A stretch of DNA of 64,000 bases, taken from positions 2,467,848 to 2,531,847 of the forward strand of contig OY970347.1 of the NCBI GenBank assembly GCA_963717635.1, given 5' to 3'. Made by a program: the position numbers and the translations under genes. The stretch comes from JALZKA01 sp963717635. GTDB lineage: Bacteria; Actinomycetota; Thermoleophilia; Solirubrobacterales; 70-9. Positions 7,709-16,592 of this stretch are shown here, piece after piece (the first letter of the stretch is position 1; each line of letters opens with the position of its first letter). Below the pieces are notes generated by a model, which saw nothing but the letters and a program-made list of their open reading frames with translations, was not told the origin of the DNA and made no database searches.

Positions 7709-8856
7709 TGTCTCCCGTGCGCCTCACCACCTGGCTCCTGGTTGGAACGGCGCTGGCCACCGCGGTCGCGGTCGCGGTGCTCTGGCCCGGCGACGACCGG
7801 CCGACGGTCAGCGGTCCGCTCGGCGACAGTGAGCTGGCCGATGTGGACGCCGTCAGCGAGACAGCCTGTCCGCCCCCGGCAACCGGCGAATGCGTCACCG
7901 CGGAGATCGAGCTCCGGAGCGGCCCGGACGAGGGCACGACGCAGGCGCTCGCGCTGGGGATCGCGGGTGAAGCGGTGGCCGACCTCAGCGTTGGCGACTC
8001 GATCCGGGTGCTGCGTGCCGAAGCGCCGGACACCGGGCTCGTCACGTACTCGTTTTCCGACTTCGAGCGGCGCGGCACGCTGCTGTGGCTGGCGCTTGCG
8101 TTCGCCCTGCTGGTGCTGGTGTTCGCCCGGCTCCGGGGGGCGCTGTCGCTGCTGGGGCTCGGGCTCAGCCTGGGCATCATCGTCGTCTTCATCGTGCCCG
8201 CGATCCTCTCGGGCGAGCCCCCGTTCGCGGTCGCGGTCGCCGGCTCGCTCGCGGTGATGCTGGTCACGATCCCGCTCGCCCACGGCATCGGCACCAAGAG
8301 CCTGGCGGCGATGCTCGGAACTACGGCCAGTCTGTTGCTGACGGCCGCGCTGGCCCTGGCGGCCACATCGCTGGCCAACCTGACGGGCCTCTCCTCGGAG
8401 GAAGCGCTGCTGCTGGACGTCAGCGGCGCCGACATCTCGTTTCAGGGAATCCTCGTCGCGGGCATGGTGATCGGCGCGCTGGGGGTGCTGGACGACGTGA
8501 CGGTCAGCCAATCCTCGACCGTGTTCGCGCTGCGCGCTGCCAACGCTGCGCAGGGCTTCGGCGAGTTGTTCCGGCGGGCGATGGAGGTCGGCCGCGACCA
8601 CGTCTCGGCGACGGTCAACACGCTGGTGCTGGCCTATGCCGGCTCGGCGCTGCCGGTGCTCTTGGTGTTCGGCGCCAGCGACGTCTCGATCGGCGCCGCC
8701 GCCAACCTCGAGCTGGTCGCGCGCGAGATCGTGGCGATGCTGGTCGGATCGATCGGCCTGATCGCCGCGGTCCCGATCACCACGGCGCTGGCGGCCTGGC
8801 TCGCGCGCTCAACGCCCGAGGCCGATCTGGAGCCCGCGGCCCCTGACGCGCACTGA
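7708..8856 (+). CDS. YibE/F-like membrane protein
   Basis: 382 aa. A single N-terminal helix (about 5-25) is followed by an extracytoplasmic domain (about 28-120) and then seven to eight hydrophobic segments. The segments GILVAGMVIGALGVLDDVTVSQSSTVFAL and GRDHVSATVNTLVLAYAGSALPVLLVF are diagnostic of the YibE/F family. The family's function is unknown; a role in transport is often assumed. ATG 7708 shares a base with the Fur-family stop, so it is cotranscribed with the zinc importer and may belong to the zinc response. A strong hairpin follows at 8871-8903. Confidence 0.8.
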   Translation: MSPVRLTTWLLVGTALATAVAVAVLWPGDDRPTVSGPLGDSELADVDAVSETACPPPATGECVTAEIELRSGPDEGTTQALALGIAGEAVADLSVGDSIRVLRAEAPDTGLVTYSFSDFERRGTLLWLALAFALLVLVFARLRGALSLLGLGLSLGIIVVFIVPAILSGEPPFAVAVAGSLAVMLVTIPLAHGIGTKSLAAMLGTTASLLLTAALALAATSLANLTGLSSEEALLLDVSGADISFQGILVAGMVIGALGVLDDVTVSQSSTVFALRAANAAQGFGELFRRAMEVGRDHVSATVNTLVLAYAGSALPVLLVFGASDVSIGAAANLELVAREIVAMLVGSIGLIAAVPITTALAAWLARSTPEADLEPAAPDAH

Positions 8857-8870
8857 CGGCGTCGGCTTCG

Positions 8871-8903
8871 TGCGATCACCCCCGTCTCGGAGGGGTGATC
8901 GCA
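8871..8903. terminator. Bidirectional terminator between yibE/F-like and sugar kinase genes
   Basis: TGCGATCACCCC (8871-8882) and GGGGTGATCGCA (8892-8903) form a perfect 12-bp stem with a 9-nt loop between convergent genes. Part of it encodes the kinase C-terminus. Confidence 0.75.
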
Positions 8904-9883
8904 GAAAGTCGTGCCCTCGCCTCGGTCGCGGGCGGCAGGCCTGCGGTAGCGCCCCAGACGGCGACCACGCCCGCCGCGGCCGACATCGCCACCTCCACGG
9001 CCGCCGCCAGCTCGCTCGGCGCGACGCCGGCCGCCAGAGCGGCGGCGATCACCCCGGCCACGCAGTCCCCCGCCCCGGTGGCATCGACCACCGCGGCATC
9101 AATCCCCGTCACCGCCTCCGAGCGCCCCGCGGAGACGACCAGCGCCCCATGAGCACCCCGCGTGACCACGACCACCTCCGGCCCGACCCCACAAAGCGCC
9201 CGACCCGCCGTCTCAGCGTCCGCCGCTCCCGTCAACGCCCGGGCCTCCGCCTCATTGAGCTTGACCACGCCCGCCGCGGCAACCAGCTCGCGAATCACCC
9301 GCACCATCTCATCTGAGTCCGCCCAGCGCTTCGGCCGCACGTTCGGATCGCAGAGCACCTGCCAGCCGCGGTCGCGGGCGATCGCCGCCGCCCGCATCGT
9401 CACCTCGCGCTCGGCCTCGCCGAGCAGGGTGTCGCTGCCGACCACCAGCACGCCCGGGTCGCCGCTCAATGCGGGGTCGAGGTCGTCACCCGCATGGGCG
9501 GCCGGGCGCTCCGGATCGCCGTAGAACGCGAACGACGGCTCACCCCGGGCGTCGACCGAGACGAATGCGTGCGACGTTCCGGCGCCCGGCATCAGCACGA
9601 AGCGCCCCACGTCGATGCCCTCGGCCACGATCCGCTCGCGGAGCCAGCGCCCCCACTCGTCGTCGCCGGCGCCACCGAGCATCTCGACGCGGGCGCCGAA
9701 GCGAGCCGCGCCGACCGCGATGTTGGGCAGCGAGCCGCCGGGCCGGGGCACGAAGGAAGCCGCCTCGCCCAATCCGGCGACCGGCCGTTCGCAAACGAAG
9801 TCGACGAGCGCCTCACCGAGGCAGACGACGCGGCCGGCGGCCGCCTTTCCCGGACTCGAGTCAGGCCTACTCATCGGTGTCAC
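8876..9883 (-). CDS. PfkB-family carbohydrate kinase
   Basis: 335 aa ribokinase/fructokinase fold. Family motifs are the N-terminal GEALVDF with PGGSLPNIAVGAARFG (about 47-62, PfkB signature 1) and the C-terminal DATGAGDCVAGVIAAAL (about 270-286), in which the Asp of GAGD is the catalytic base and the Gly pair forms the anion hole. KLNEAEARAL near the middle is typical of fructokinase and 2-keto-3-deoxygluconate kinase branches. It phosphorylates a sugar with ATP in the cytoplasm; the substrate is not determined. The alpha-glucoside uptake operon lies nearby, which would suit a fructokinase if sucrose is the sugar. It shares a 23-bp divergent region with the ParB-like gene. Confidence 0.85.
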   Translation of the reverse strand: MTPMSRPDSSPGKAAAGRVVCLGEALVDFVCERPVAGLGEAASFVPRPGGSLPNIAVGAARFGARVEMLGGAGDDEWGRWLRERIVAEGIDVGRFVLMPGAGTSHAFVSVDARGEPSFAFYGDPERPAAHAGDDLDPALSGDPGVLVVGSDTLLGEAEREVTMRAAAIARDRGWQVLCDPNVRPKRWADSDEMVRVIRELVAAAGVVKLNEAEARALTGAADAETAGRALCGVGPEVVVVTRGAHGALVVSAGRSEAVTGIDAAVVDATGAGDCVAGVIAAALAAGVAPSELAAAVEVAMSAAAGVVAVWGATAGLPPATEARARLSAITPPRRG

Positions 9884-9893
9884 CGGGTAGTTC

Positions 9894-9899
9894 TAACCT
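9894..9899 (+). promoter_or_regulatory. -10-like hexamer, leaderless start
   Basis: TAACCT, 7 nt before the ATG of the ParB-like gene. Confidence 0.5.
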
Positions 9900-9906
9900 G
9901 ACCGAG

Positions 9907-10803
9907 ATGGACACGGGCTTTCCCACCTCCGACGCGCAGACCGATTTCAAGCGCGCGCGGCGCCGGGCCCTCGCCTCGAGACTCGCTCGCCGGCTTCGGG
10001 GCGAGCCTGGCGACGTCAACCTGATCCTGCCGTTCGACGAGGTCGTCGAGGCGCTCGGCCGGCGCAGCGAGCGGCATCTGGGACTGCGGACGATCCCGCT
10101 CGACTCGATCGTCGGGACCGTCGACCGCCAGCGCGAGTTCGACCGCAACTTCCGCCCCACATCGCGGCGCGTGCGCCTGCGCTGGCAGCGGATCGCCGAA
10201 GCGATCCGCCGTGGCGAGCCGATGCCGCCGATCGACGTGTACGGGATCGGCGAGATGCACTTCGTTCGCGACGGACATCACCGCGTGTCGGTCACACGAC
10301 AGCTCGGGCTCGACGTGATCGAGGCGTACGTGACCGAGATCGTGACCGAGGTGGGCGCGGACGCCGGGGTGCGGATCCACGACCTGGCCCTGAAAGGCCA
10401 CGAGCGGCTGTTCTTCGAGCGCGTGCCGCTGCCTGCGGAGATGCGAGCGCGGATCCAGTTGCCGCGCAGTACCTGGTACGCGGGCCTGGCCGAGGGCGTG
10501 GAGGCCTGGGGCTTCCGGGTCATGCAGGCTCGCGGCGAGTTCATGACCCGCGAGGAGACTGCGCGCGCCTGGTTCGAGGACGAGTTCGAGCCGATCGTGT
10601 CCACCCTGCGCGAGGCCGAGATCGGTGAGGGGATGACCGACGCCGAGCTCTACTCGCGCGTGGTCAGCCTCCGCTACCTGCTGCTCCGGACCCACCGCTG
10701 GGACGAGGAGATCCTCGAGCGCCTGCGCGAGGAGCTGCGCCAGCGCCCCGCCGAGGACGAGGACACGCTGACCCACATGATGCGCGACGAGTTAGGCGGC
10801 TGA
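9907..10803 (+). CDS. ParB/sulfiredoxin-fold protein of unknown function
   Basis: 298 aa. The N-terminal half carries a ParB-like nuclease/CTPase-fold core: LGLRTIPLDSIVGTV, RIAEAIRRGEPMPPIDVYGIGEMHFVRDGHHRVSVTRQLG (about 97-138). The DGHHR motif replaces the usual GxRR/ERxxA boxes of chromosomal ParB, and no helix-turn-helix domain follows. The C-terminal half is charged and helical (REETARAWFEDEFEPIV, LRYLLLRTHRWDEEILERLREEL). Such proteins are common in actinobacteria and are not true partition proteins. No parA is nearby. Its 3' end overlaps the convergent ATPase gene by 12 bp. Confidence 0.65.
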   Translation: MDTGFPTSDAQTDFKRARRRALASRLARRLRGEPGDVNLILPFDEVVEALGRRSERHLGLRTIPLDSIVGTVDRQREFDRNFRPTSRRVRLRWQRIAEAIRRGEPMPPIDVYGIGEMHFVRDGHHRVSVTRQLGLDVIEAYVTEIVTEVGADAGVRIHDLALKGHERLFFERVPLPAEMRARIQLPRSTWYAGLAEGVEAWGFRVMQARGEFMTREETARAWFEDEFEPIVSTLREAEIGEGMTDAELYSRVVSLRYLLLRTHRWDEEILERLREELRQRPAEDEDTLTHMMRDELGG

Positions 10804-11967
10804 CCGCTTCAGGCTGCGCCCCGACTCCGGCTCGAACAGGTGGAGCCTCGTCGAGTCGACCCACAGCTCGGACTCCACGCCGCGCTTTACCTTGCTCGCC
10901 GGGTCGAGCCTTGCGACCACGGTGCCCTCACCCGAGCTGGGGACCTCGGCCGTCCCGGCGTCCTCGGCAAGCTCGCGGAGCTCGTCGGACTCGACGCCCT
11001 CACCCTCGAGCTTGAAGTACGCGTATTGCTCCGAGCCCATCGACTCGACCAGGTCGATCGTCGCCCGGAAGGTCGTGCCGCGGCTCTTCGCGTCACCGAC
11101 CAGGGCGGCGTCCTCAAACGACTCCGGGCGGATGCCGGCCACGACCTTGCCGGCATGCGACCTCGCCCCCTCCAGGTCGTCCGGCAGATCGACCTCCCCG
11201 AACGGCAGCTTCACCCGCCCGCCGTCCACCGACGCCGACATGAAGTTCATCGCCGGCGAGCCGATGAACCCGGCCACGAACAGGTTGGCCGGGTCCGCGT
11301 AGAGCTCGGCTGGCGCGCCGACCTGCTGGAGCACGCCGGCGCGCATCACAGCCACCCGGTCGCCCAGCGTCATCGCCTCGGTCTGGTCGTGAGTGACGTA
11401 GACGGTGGTCGTGCCCAGATCCGCCTGCAGGCGCGAGACCTCGGTGCGCATCTGCACGCGCAGCTTCGCGTCGAGGTTCGACAGCGGCTCGTCCATCAGG
11501 AAGGCGCTGGGGTCGCGCACGATCGCGCGCCCCATCGCGACCCGCTGGCGCTGCCCGCCGGAGAGGTTGGCCGGCTTGCGATCGAGATGCTGGTCGAGGT
11601 CGAGTACCTTGGCCGCTTCCTCCACCTTCTTCCGGATCTCCTCGTCCGGAGTGTCCGCGAGCCGCAGCGGGAACTCCATGTTCTCGCGTACGGTCATATG
11701 CGGGTAGAGCGCGTAGTTCTGGAACACCATCGCGATGTCGCGGTCCTTCGGCGCGCGGTCATTGACCTCCTCGCCGCCGATCTTCAACGAGCCGTCCGAA
11801 ATGTCCTCGAGGCCGGCGATCATCCGCAGGGCAGTCGACTTGCCGCAGCCTGACGGCCCAACGAGGATCATGAACTCGCCGTCCTTGATCTCGAGGTCCA
11901 TCTCCTTGACGGCCTCGAAGCCGTCCGGGTAGCGCTTGGTGATCTTGTCGAGCGTGATCTCAGCCAT
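10792..11967 (-). CDS. Sugar ABC transporter ATP-binding protein (MsmK/UgpC type)
   Basis: 391 aa. Walker A VGPSGCGKST (about 36-45), Q-loop FQNYALYPHMTV, signature LSGGQRQRVAMGRAI, Walker B FLMDEPLSNLDAKLR and H-loop VTHDQTEAMTL are followed by a C-terminal TOBE/OB regulatory domain (about 235-380). It is the energising subunit of the CUT1 alpha-glucoside importer encoded upstream; proteins of this type may also serve several importers. A good Shine-Dalgarno (AAGGAGAA) precedes the ATG by 9 nt. It is the last gene of the operon. Confidence 0.9.
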   Translation of the reverse strand: MAEITLDKITKRYPDGFEAVKEMDLEIKDGEFMILVGPSGCGKSTALRMIAGLEDISDGSLKIGGEEVNDRAPKDRDIAMVFQNYALYPHMTVRENMEFPLRLADTPDEEIRKKVEEAAKVLDLDQHLDRKPANLSGGQRQRVAMGRAIVRDPSAFLMDEPLSNLDAKLRVQMRTEVSRLQADLGTTTVYVTHDQTEAMTLGDRVAVMRAGVLQQVGAPAELYADPANLFVAGFIGSPAMNFMSASVDGGRVKLPFGEVDLPDDLEGARSHAGKVVAGIRPESFEDAALVGDAKSRGTTFRATIDLVESMGSEQYAYFKLEGEGVESDELRELAEDAGTAEVPSSGEGTVVARLDPASKVKRGVESELWVDSTRLHLFEPESGRSLKRSAA

Positions 11968-11985
11968 TTTCTCTTTGGATTCTCC

Positions 11986-12831
11986 TTATCCCTTGACGGC
12001 GCCAGCGGTCAGACCAGCGACGATCCGGCGCTGGAAGATCAGTACGAAGATGATGATCGGCACCGTGACCAGCGAAGCGGCGGCGGCGATGCTTCCGTTT
12101 GGCGCCGTGAACTGCGACTCGCCGGTGAAGAAGGCGAGCGCCGCCGGCACCGTCCGCGATGCGTCCGACGAGGTCAGCGAGATCGCGAACAGGAAGTCGT
12201 TCCAGCAGAAGATGAAGACCAGGATCGCCGCGGTGAACACGCCCGGCGCGGCGAGCGGGATGATCACCTTGCGAAACGCCTGCAACGGGGTGGCGCCGTC
12301 GACCTGAGCCGCCTGCTCGAGGTCCCATGGAATCTCGCGGAAGAACGCGACGAGCGTGTAGATCGCCAGCGGCAAAGCGAACGTCAGGTACGGGATGATC
12401 AGCCCCGGATACGTGTCGTAGAGGCCCAGCGTCCGCCACATGTCGAACAGCGGCCCCACCGTGGAGATCGCCGGGAACATCGCGATCGCCAGCGCGCCCG
12501 CCAGGATCAGCGCCTTGCCGGGGAAATCGAGACGGGCGATCGCGTAGGCGCAGAATGCCGCGAGCACGATTGCGATCGACGTCGCGATCATGGCGATCAG
12601 GATCGAGTTGATCAACGGCGCGATGAACGGGCTCTCCGAGAGCCCGCCGGTGAACAGCGCCTCGTAGTTGTCGAACGTCCATTCCTGCGGGAAGAAGCTC
12701 TTGTCCGCGATCGTCGCCGGTGTCTTGAACGAGAGCGAGACGATCCAGATGACCGGGATCAGCGCGAACAGCAGGATGAAGAGCATCCCGACCGACCAGA
12801 AGGCATACTCGCGAGGGCCGCGATTCTCCAC
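11986..12831 (-). CDS. Sugar ABC transporter permease, MalG type (CUT1)
   Basis: 281 aa with six hydrophobic segments and the EAA loop EQAAQVDGATPLQAFRKVIIPLAAPGV (about 184-211) that contacts the ATPase. It ends with QRRIVAGLTAGAVKG, the classic MalG-family C-terminus. The GTG start shares a base with the TAG of the MalF-type gene (TAGTG), so the two halves of the channel are made together. An 18-nt gap with a ribosome-binding site leads to the ATPase gene. Confidence 0.9.
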   Translation of the reverse strand: MENRGPREYAFWSVGMLFILLFALIPVIWIVSLSFKTPATIADKSFFPQEWTFDNYEALFTGGLSESPFIAPLINSILIAMIATSIAIVLAAFCAYAIARLDFPGKALILAGALAIAMFPAISTVGPLFDMWRTLGLYDTYPGLIIPYLTFALPLAIYTLVAFFREIPWDLEQAAQVDGATPLQAFRKVIIPLAAPGVFTAAILVFIFCWNDFLFAISLTSSDASRTVPAALAFFTGESQFTAPNGSIAAAASLVTVPIIIFVLIFQRRIVAGLTAGAVKG

Positions 12832-13745
12832 TAGCTACCCGGCCTCCCTTCCTGCATCCGCACGCCGAAGCCCTTTATGAACAGGAACGCGATCAGGAAC
12901 GTGCTGAAGAAGATCAGCACCGAGACGGCCGATCCGAGCCCCAGGTTCAGGCGTTCGATCAGCTGGTTGTAGCCCAGGATCGACACCGACTCGGTGTCCT
13001 GGGCACCCCCGGTCATGATGAAGATCGTGTCGAAGACGCGGAAGGCGTCGAGCGTCCGGAACAAGAGCGCGACGAGGATCGCCGGCTTCATCAGCGGCAC
13101 CGTGATCCTCCAGAACCGCTGCCAGGCGCTGGCACCGTCCACCTTCGCGGCCTCATAGAGGCCGTCGTCGATCGTCACCAGCCCCGCTAACAGCAGCAAC
13201 GCCATGAACGGGGTCGTCTTCCAGACCTCGGCCATGATGATCACCGCGAACGAGCTGAAGCGATCGCCGAACCAGGCCTTGTCGTCGGCGATCAGCGGCA
13301 GGTTGTTGACGAACCCGGTGTCGGGCGCGAACGCGAACTGCCACGAGAACGCGGCGACGACCGTGACGATCCCGTAGGGGATCAAGACCGAGGTGCGAAG
13401 CACGCCCCGGCCGAAGATCGCCTTGTGCATCGCGAGCGCGATCAGCATGCCGAGCGCCAGCTCGAAGGCGACGGAGACGATGGTCACGAACAGGGTGTTG
13501 AAGACGTCCTGCCACCAAAGCGAAGAGGTCAGCACCGCCTCGTAGTTGGAGAGGCCGGCGAATCCGCCCTCGTCCGGGAACCGCAGGTCGAGCTCCTGGA
13601 GCGAGAGGACGATCGCGTAGCCGATCGGGTAGGCCGTGACGAGCAGCATCGCGAACACCGCCGGGGCGCACAGCATCCAGCCCAGCTTGCGCTCGGAGCG
13701 AGTTCGATCGCTAACGGCCGGCTTCTTGATCGCCCCGGCCTCCAT
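12831..13745 (-). CDS. Sugar ABC transporter permease, MalF type (CUT1)
   Basis: 304 aa with six main hydrophobic segments and the EAA loop YEAAKVDGASAWQRFWRITVPLMKPAI (about 197-223). The N-terminus begins with a short cytoplasmic basic stretch (RTRSERKLGW). It pairs with the MalG-type subunit. The ATG at 13745 overlaps the stop of a short frame that fills the spacer after the binding-protein gene (TGATG), and that spacer carries copy A of the three-copy element described separately. No Shine-Dalgarno is visible before this ATG. Confidence 0.9.
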   Translation of the reverse strand: MEAGAIKKPAVSDRTRSERKLGWMLCAPAVFAMLLVTAYPIGYAIVLSLQELDLRFPDEGGFAGLSNYEAVLTSSLWWQDVFNTLFVTIVSVAFELALGMLIALAMHKAIFGRGVLRTSVLIPYGIVTVVAAFSWQFAFAPDTGFVNNLPLIADDKAWFGDRFSSFAVIIMAEVWKTTPFMALLLLAGLVTIDDGLYEAAKVDGASAWQRFWRITVPLMKPAILVALLFRTLDAFRVFDTIFIMTGGAQDTESVSILGYNQLIERLNLGLGSAVSVLIFFSTFLIAFLFIKGFGVRMQEGRPGS

Positions 13746-13749
13746 CAGA

Positions 13750-13801
13750 GGATCACGACCCCGACCGGGGCGGCAAAGATGGTTTCGCGCCTAGCGTCGC
13801 T
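13750..13801 (-). repeat. Three-copy intra-operon element, copy A
   Basis: This nearly fills the 58-nt spacer between binding-protein and MalF-type genes. Read on the minus strand it begins AGCGACGC right after the stop, has a hairpin GCGAC-GCTA-GGCGC (one A-G mismatch), a linker GAAACCATCTTTGCC, and a hairpin CCCC-GGTC-GGGG, and ends with GATCC before the start codon. Over 13767-13801 it matches copy B at 30 of 35 positions. A frame TTG 13807 to TGA 13745 (20 codons) overlaps both neighbouring genes. Confidence 0.7.
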
Positions 13802-13803
13802 GA

Positions 13804-15084
13804 TCAAAGTAGCCCTTCGCGCTTGACGGCCTGCTCGACGTTGTCGCGCAGCTTCTCGTAGGCGGCCGTGACGTCGTCGGGCGCGATATCGCCGATCGGG
13901 TGCAGCGCTCGCTGCATGGCCAGCGAGAGGTCGGTGTAGGCGGGGGTCAGCGGTCTTGGCGCGGCATCATCGATCGAATCGCGGATCACGTCGGCGAAGC
14001 CGGGGTACGCCTTCTCGATCTCGGGCGAGTCATACAGCGCCTCGGTCACGGGCGGCAGGCCGCCCAGCGTCGCGGCGATCACCTGGTTCTCGGGCTGTAC
14101 CAGGCAGGCGATCGCGTCGAAGGTGAGGTCCGGGTTCTCCGAGTACTTCGAGACGGCGAGGTTGATCCCGCCCAGCGGCGGGCGCGACGGCTCGCCCTCA
14201 ACAACCGCCGGGTACTTCGTCGCCGCGATCTGCTTGAAGACGTCCGGCGCGTTCTCCTTGGCGCTCGGGAAGACGAACGGGTAGTTGATCATGAAGCTCG
14301 ACTCGCCGGCCTCGAAGCTGAGCCGCGCCGTGTCCTCGGTCGACGTGTCGACGTTCGGCGGCGCCACCGGTGAGCTCGCGAACTCGGCCATCGCCGCGAT
14401 CGCCTCTTCGGTCGGCCCCTGCTCGAGGGCTACTTCGGTCGGCCCCGAGAGGACTTCGGTGCCCGCGGACGCGATCATCGAGTTGATCCAGACCGTGAAC
14501 CCCTCGTAGCGGTTGCCCTGGACCTGGATCTGGCCTTCGGCCGGGCCGATCTCGATCGCCTGCTCCAGCATTTCCGCCCAAGTGCTGGGCGGGTCCGGAA
14601 CCCGGTCCTTGCGGTACCAGAGGAGCTGGGTGTTCGACGTGAACGGCGCGGCGTAGAGCTCGCCCTCGAACGACGCGGACTCAACCACGCTCTCGAAGAC
14701 GCCGTCGGTCACCTCTTCCTCTTCTGGCGACTCCCACGGCAGGATCCACCCGGCGTTCGCGAACTCGGCCGTCCAGATCACGTCCATGCCGACGATGTCG
14801 ATCGAGCTGTCCTCCGCGCCCAGCCGGCGAACCAGCTGCTCGCGCTGGGCGTCGGCCTGGGCGGGCAGGAACTCGAACGAGATCGTGTACTCGCCGTTCG
14901 ATTGCTCGCTACACGCGGCGGCCGCCTCCGTATAGGCGCCGCTGGGCTCGTTGAAGATGAAAAACGAGAGCTCGGTGCCTGACCCGGCCTCGTCGCTGGA
15001 CCCCGTGCACGAAACCAGCGCCGTCGCAGCAACAACAGCTGTGAATGCGCCAACCGCTCGCCGCACCGGGGGCCTCGACCGCAA
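13804..15084 (-). CDS. Sugar-binding lipoprotein of a CUT1 ABC transporter
   Basis: 426 aa family-1 extracellular solute-binding protein. TTG 15084 is the start: it follows a strong Shine-Dalgarno (AAAGGAGG) by about 6 nt and gives a basic n-region (RSRPPVRR), a hydrophobic core and the lipobox ALVSC at about residues 21-25, so it should be a lipoprotein on the outer face of the membrane. The mature part has the usual two-lobe features (LRRLGAEDSSIDIVGMDVIWTAEFA; PFTSNTQLLWYRKD; PLGGINLAVSKYS). It probably binds an alpha-glucoside, judged from the adjacent GH13 gene, 44 nt upstream. Confidence 0.9.
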   Translation of the reverse strand: MRSRPPVRRAVGAFTAVVAATALVSCTGSSDEAGSGTELSFFIFNEPSGAYTEAAAACSEQSNGEYTISFEFLPAQADAQREQLVRRLGAEDSSIDIVGMDVIWTAEFANAGWILPWESPEEEEVTDGVFESVVESASFEGELYAAPFTSNTQLLWYRKDRVPDPPSTWAEMLEQAIEIGPAEGQIQVQGNRYEGFTVWINSMIASAGTEVLSGPTEVALEQGPTEEAIAAMAEFASSPVAPPNVDTSTEDTARLSFEAGESSFMINYPFVFPSAKENAPDVFKQIAATKYPAVVEGEPSRPPLGGINLAVSKYSENPDLTFDAIACLVQPENQVIAATLGGLPPVTEALYDSPEIEKAYPGFADVIRDSIDDAAPRPLTPAYTDLSLAMQRALHPIGDIAPDDVTAAYEKLRDNVEQAVKREGLL

Positions 15085-15128
15085 CGCTCCTCCTTTCGAG
15101 CCACAAACTACCCCCAACAAGGCGGGAG

Positions 15129-16592
15129 TCAAACCAGACTCGAACCTTCGGCCACGAAAATCGCGCCTTCTCCCGGCGCAAGGACCCGCGCGTCCGGGGT
15201 TTCGGAGACCGTCGAGAGGATGCGGGCTCCGCCCGGGGCTGCCTGTGGCGCCTCGCCAAGGTTGATTGCGACCAGGTGATCTCCGCGGCGGTATGCCAGC
15301 ACGTCGGCACCGGCTTCGACCAGCTCGATCCCACCTCCGAGCTCCCGCCGCAATGCGATCAGCCGGCGATGAAGCTCCAGCATCGAGGCCGCGTCGCCCC
15401 GTTGAGAGGCGACGCTGCGACGCTCGGGGTCGGTGAGTGGCAGCCACGGCTCGCCGGTTGTGAAACCGCCGCTTGGGCCGGCCTCCCACTGCATCGGGTG
15501 GCGGTGCGGATCCCGGCCGGCGCGATCGACCGGCGGGTCGACACCAGGACCGTCGGCCATCCCGATCTCGTCGCCCTGGTAGATGAACGCCGGGCCGGGC
15601 AGAGTCAGCAGCAACAGCGCCGCCCGCGCGGCCCGGGACTCGCCGAGCCTCGTCGCGAGGCGCGGAAAGTCGTGATTGGAGAGAACCCAGGCGAGACCAC
15701 CCTGAGCCGCTCCGGCGGCCAGGACCGAGCGCAGCCGGCCGATCTCGAACGGCGCGTGCAACAGCTCGAAAGCGAAAGCGCGGTCCAGGTGCTCGAGGTA
15801 GGGGCCAAGGCGGGCGGTCGGCAGATACACCTCGCCGACCAGGAACGCGTCCCCGGCGGCCTCGCGGATCGCCGCGAGCGCCAGGCCGATCTCCGGGTCG
15901 TCGCCGGAATGGACGTGGTCGAGGCCCTCGTGCTCAGGCGGGAGCGGAAGCCCGAACGGCTCGGTCGCTGGCGGGTCGTCGCGCAGCTGCGCATCCTTCA
16001 TCACCCGGTCGATCGCGTCCACGCGGAATCCGTCGACCCCGCGCGCCGTCCAGAACCGGATCACCTCGGCGAAGGCCTCGCGGACCTCCGGGTTCCGCCA
16101 GTTCAGGTCCGGCTGCTCGGGATAGAAGGAGTGCAGATACCACCGGCCGCTGCGCTCGTCGCGGGACCACGCCGGGCCGCCGAACGCCGCGAGCCAGTTG
16201 TTGGGCGGGCCGTCGTCCGACCAGAAGTACCAGTCGGGGTGCTCGCGAAACCACGGGTGCTCGATCGAGCTGTGCGACGGAACGAGGTCGAGCAGTACGC
16301 GCAGGCCGAGATCGTGGGCCCGAGCGATCAGCTCATCGAGATCCGCGAGCGTGCCGTACTCGGGCGCGACGCCGGTGTAGTCGGCGATGTCGTAGCCAAG
16401 GTCGGCGAGGGGCGATGGGTAGATCGGCGAGAGCCAGAGCGCATCGACGCCGAGCCAGGCGAGGTGGTCGAGCCGCGAGATCACTCCCCTCAGATCGCCG
16501 ATGCCGTCCCCGTCGGAGTCCTGGAACGAGCGGGGGTAGATCTGGTAGACGACGGCGTTCGCCGACCAGCGCGCGTCCTCGCTGCCGCTCAC
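15129..16592 (-). CDS. GH13 alpha-glucosidase (oligo-1,6-glucosidase / alpha-glucosidase type)
   Basis: 487 aa TIM-barrel enzyme without a signal peptide, so it is cytoplasmic. The GH13 conserved regions appear in order: DLVPSHSS (region I), QPDLNWRNP (the marker of alpha-glucosidases), GFRVDAIDRV (region II, nucleophile Asp), LVGEVYLP (region III, acid/base Glu) and LSNHDFPR (region IV, Asp). It should hydrolyse the alpha-glucosides imported by the downstream transporter (maltose, isomaltose, trehalose or sucrose types are possible). The GTG start overlaps the TGA of the TetR gene (GTGA), so regulator and enzyme are translationally coupled. Confidence 0.9.
   Translation of the reverse strand: MSGSEDARWSANAVVYQIYPRSFQDSDGDGIGDLRGVISRLDHLAWLGVDALWLSPIYPSPLADLGYDIADYTGVAPEYGTLADLDELIARAHDLGLRVLLDLVPSHSSIEHPWFREHPDWYFWSDDGPPNNWLAAFGGPAWSRDERSGRWYLHSFYPEQPDLNWRNPEVREAFAEVIRFWTARGVDGFRVDAIDRVMKDAQLRDDPPATEPFGLPLPPEHEGLDHVHSGDDPEIGLALAAIREAAGDAFLVGEVYLPTARLGPYLEHLDRAFAFELLHAPFEIGRLRSVLAAGAAQGGLAWVLSNHDFPRLATRLGESRAARAALLLLTLPGPAFIYQGDEIGMADGPGVDPPVDRAGRDPHRHPMQWEAGPSGGFTTGEPWLPLTDPERRSVASQRGDAASMLELHRRLIALRRELGGGIELVEAGADVLAYRRGDHLVAINLGEAPQAAPGGARILSTVSETPDARVLAPGEGAIFVAEGSSLV

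Noticed and set aside
6255..8435. 726-codon antisense frame over the zinc importer genes
   Set aside because: It is a Ser/Arg/Ala-rich shadow of four well-conserved plus-strand genes.
9907..10803. Possible chromosomal partition ParB with origin nearby
   Set aside because: The HTH domain and the ParB CTPase boxes are missing, and there is no parA, dnaA or parS-like sequence.
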